5,326 bases of DNA from Sphingomonas sp. (GTDB lineage Bacteria > Pseudomonadota > Alphaproteobacteria > Sphingomonadales > Sphingomonadaceae): assembly GCA_030146605.1 (NCBI GenBank), contig JASLBO010000392.1:1-5326 (forward strand), given 5' to 3'. Below are positions 5,254 to 5,326 of this stretch, piece after piece. A program made the position numbers and the translations under genes. The notes beneath the pieces are model-generated. The model saw nothing but the letters and a program-made list of their open reading frames with translations. It had not been told where the DNA came from and did no database searches. Each line of letters opens with the position of its first letter. Position 1 is the stretch's first letter.

Positions 5254-5326
5254 CCCGGCGAAGGCCGGGGCCCAAAGCACGGGCGACGCGGCTTTGGACG
5301 CTGGCTGCCGGCCTTCGCCCGGATGA
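5250..5326. repeat. Inverted repeat (REP-like), copy B, upstream of oxyR and ending at the window edge
   Basis: The left arm starts TCATCCCGGCGAAGGCCGG (5250-5268) and the right arm ends CCGGCCTTCGCCCGGATGA (5308-5326). The two are inverted copies with one mismatch over those 19 bases. A second, inner stem is perfect: CCAAAGC (5272-5278) with GCTTTGG (5291-5297) around a 12-base loop, so the whole 77 bases could fold as one long cruciform or hairpin with an internal bulge. The left arm is identical to 19 bases of copy A (4211-4229). The element may continue past the window end. Confidence 0.8.

Overview
The window is a GC-rich chromosomal segment, most likely from an alphaproteobacterium of the Sphingomonas/Sphingomonadales type. 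The reasons are the strong G/C bias at third codon positions, the run pgsA-moaD-moaE, and two kinds of intergenic palindrome that are common in sphingomonad genomes: one with the arm TCATCCCGGCGAAGGCCGG, the other the hairpin GCTCCTGC-TTTC-GCAGGAGC. The genus assignment is inference from memory. No phage, plasmid, transposase, CRISPR or RNA-gene signal was found.

Layout. Bases 2-76 may hold the last codons of an unidentified upstream gene. A LacI-family repressor follows on the + strand (192-1196). Next is a very short gene (1300-1467, 55 aa) with a basic N-terminal half and a single C-terminal membrane segment. It converges on a 12-TM transporter of the LplT (lysophospholipid flippase) type on the - strand (1520-2812), with a palindromic repeat between the two stop codons. 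The transporter is divergent from pgsA (2967-3521), which overlaps moaD (3521-3772), which overlaps moaE (3769-4206): a tight three-gene operon. moaE converges on oxyR (4298-5197, - strand), with a long inverted repeat in the gap. A second copy of that repeat lies upstream of oxyR and runs to the window's last base.

How the genes relate. PgsA makes the precursor of phosphatidylglycerol. The divergent transporter resembles the flippase domain that works with Aas in lysophospholipid recycling, so this pair suggests a small membrane-lipid locus. MoaD and MoaE are the two subunits of molybdopterin synthase; they share a transcript with pgsA through overlapping stop and start codons, with no obvious biochemical link. 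OxyR (both redox cysteines present) and the LacI regulator are local regulators whose targets are not visible here.

The content is largely housekeeping and I do not see a new multi-gene system. The points most worth a second look are the small membrane-protein gene, the stand-alone LplT-type transporter facing pgsA, the pgsA-moaDE coupling, and the repeat that seems to supply a promoter element for oxyR.
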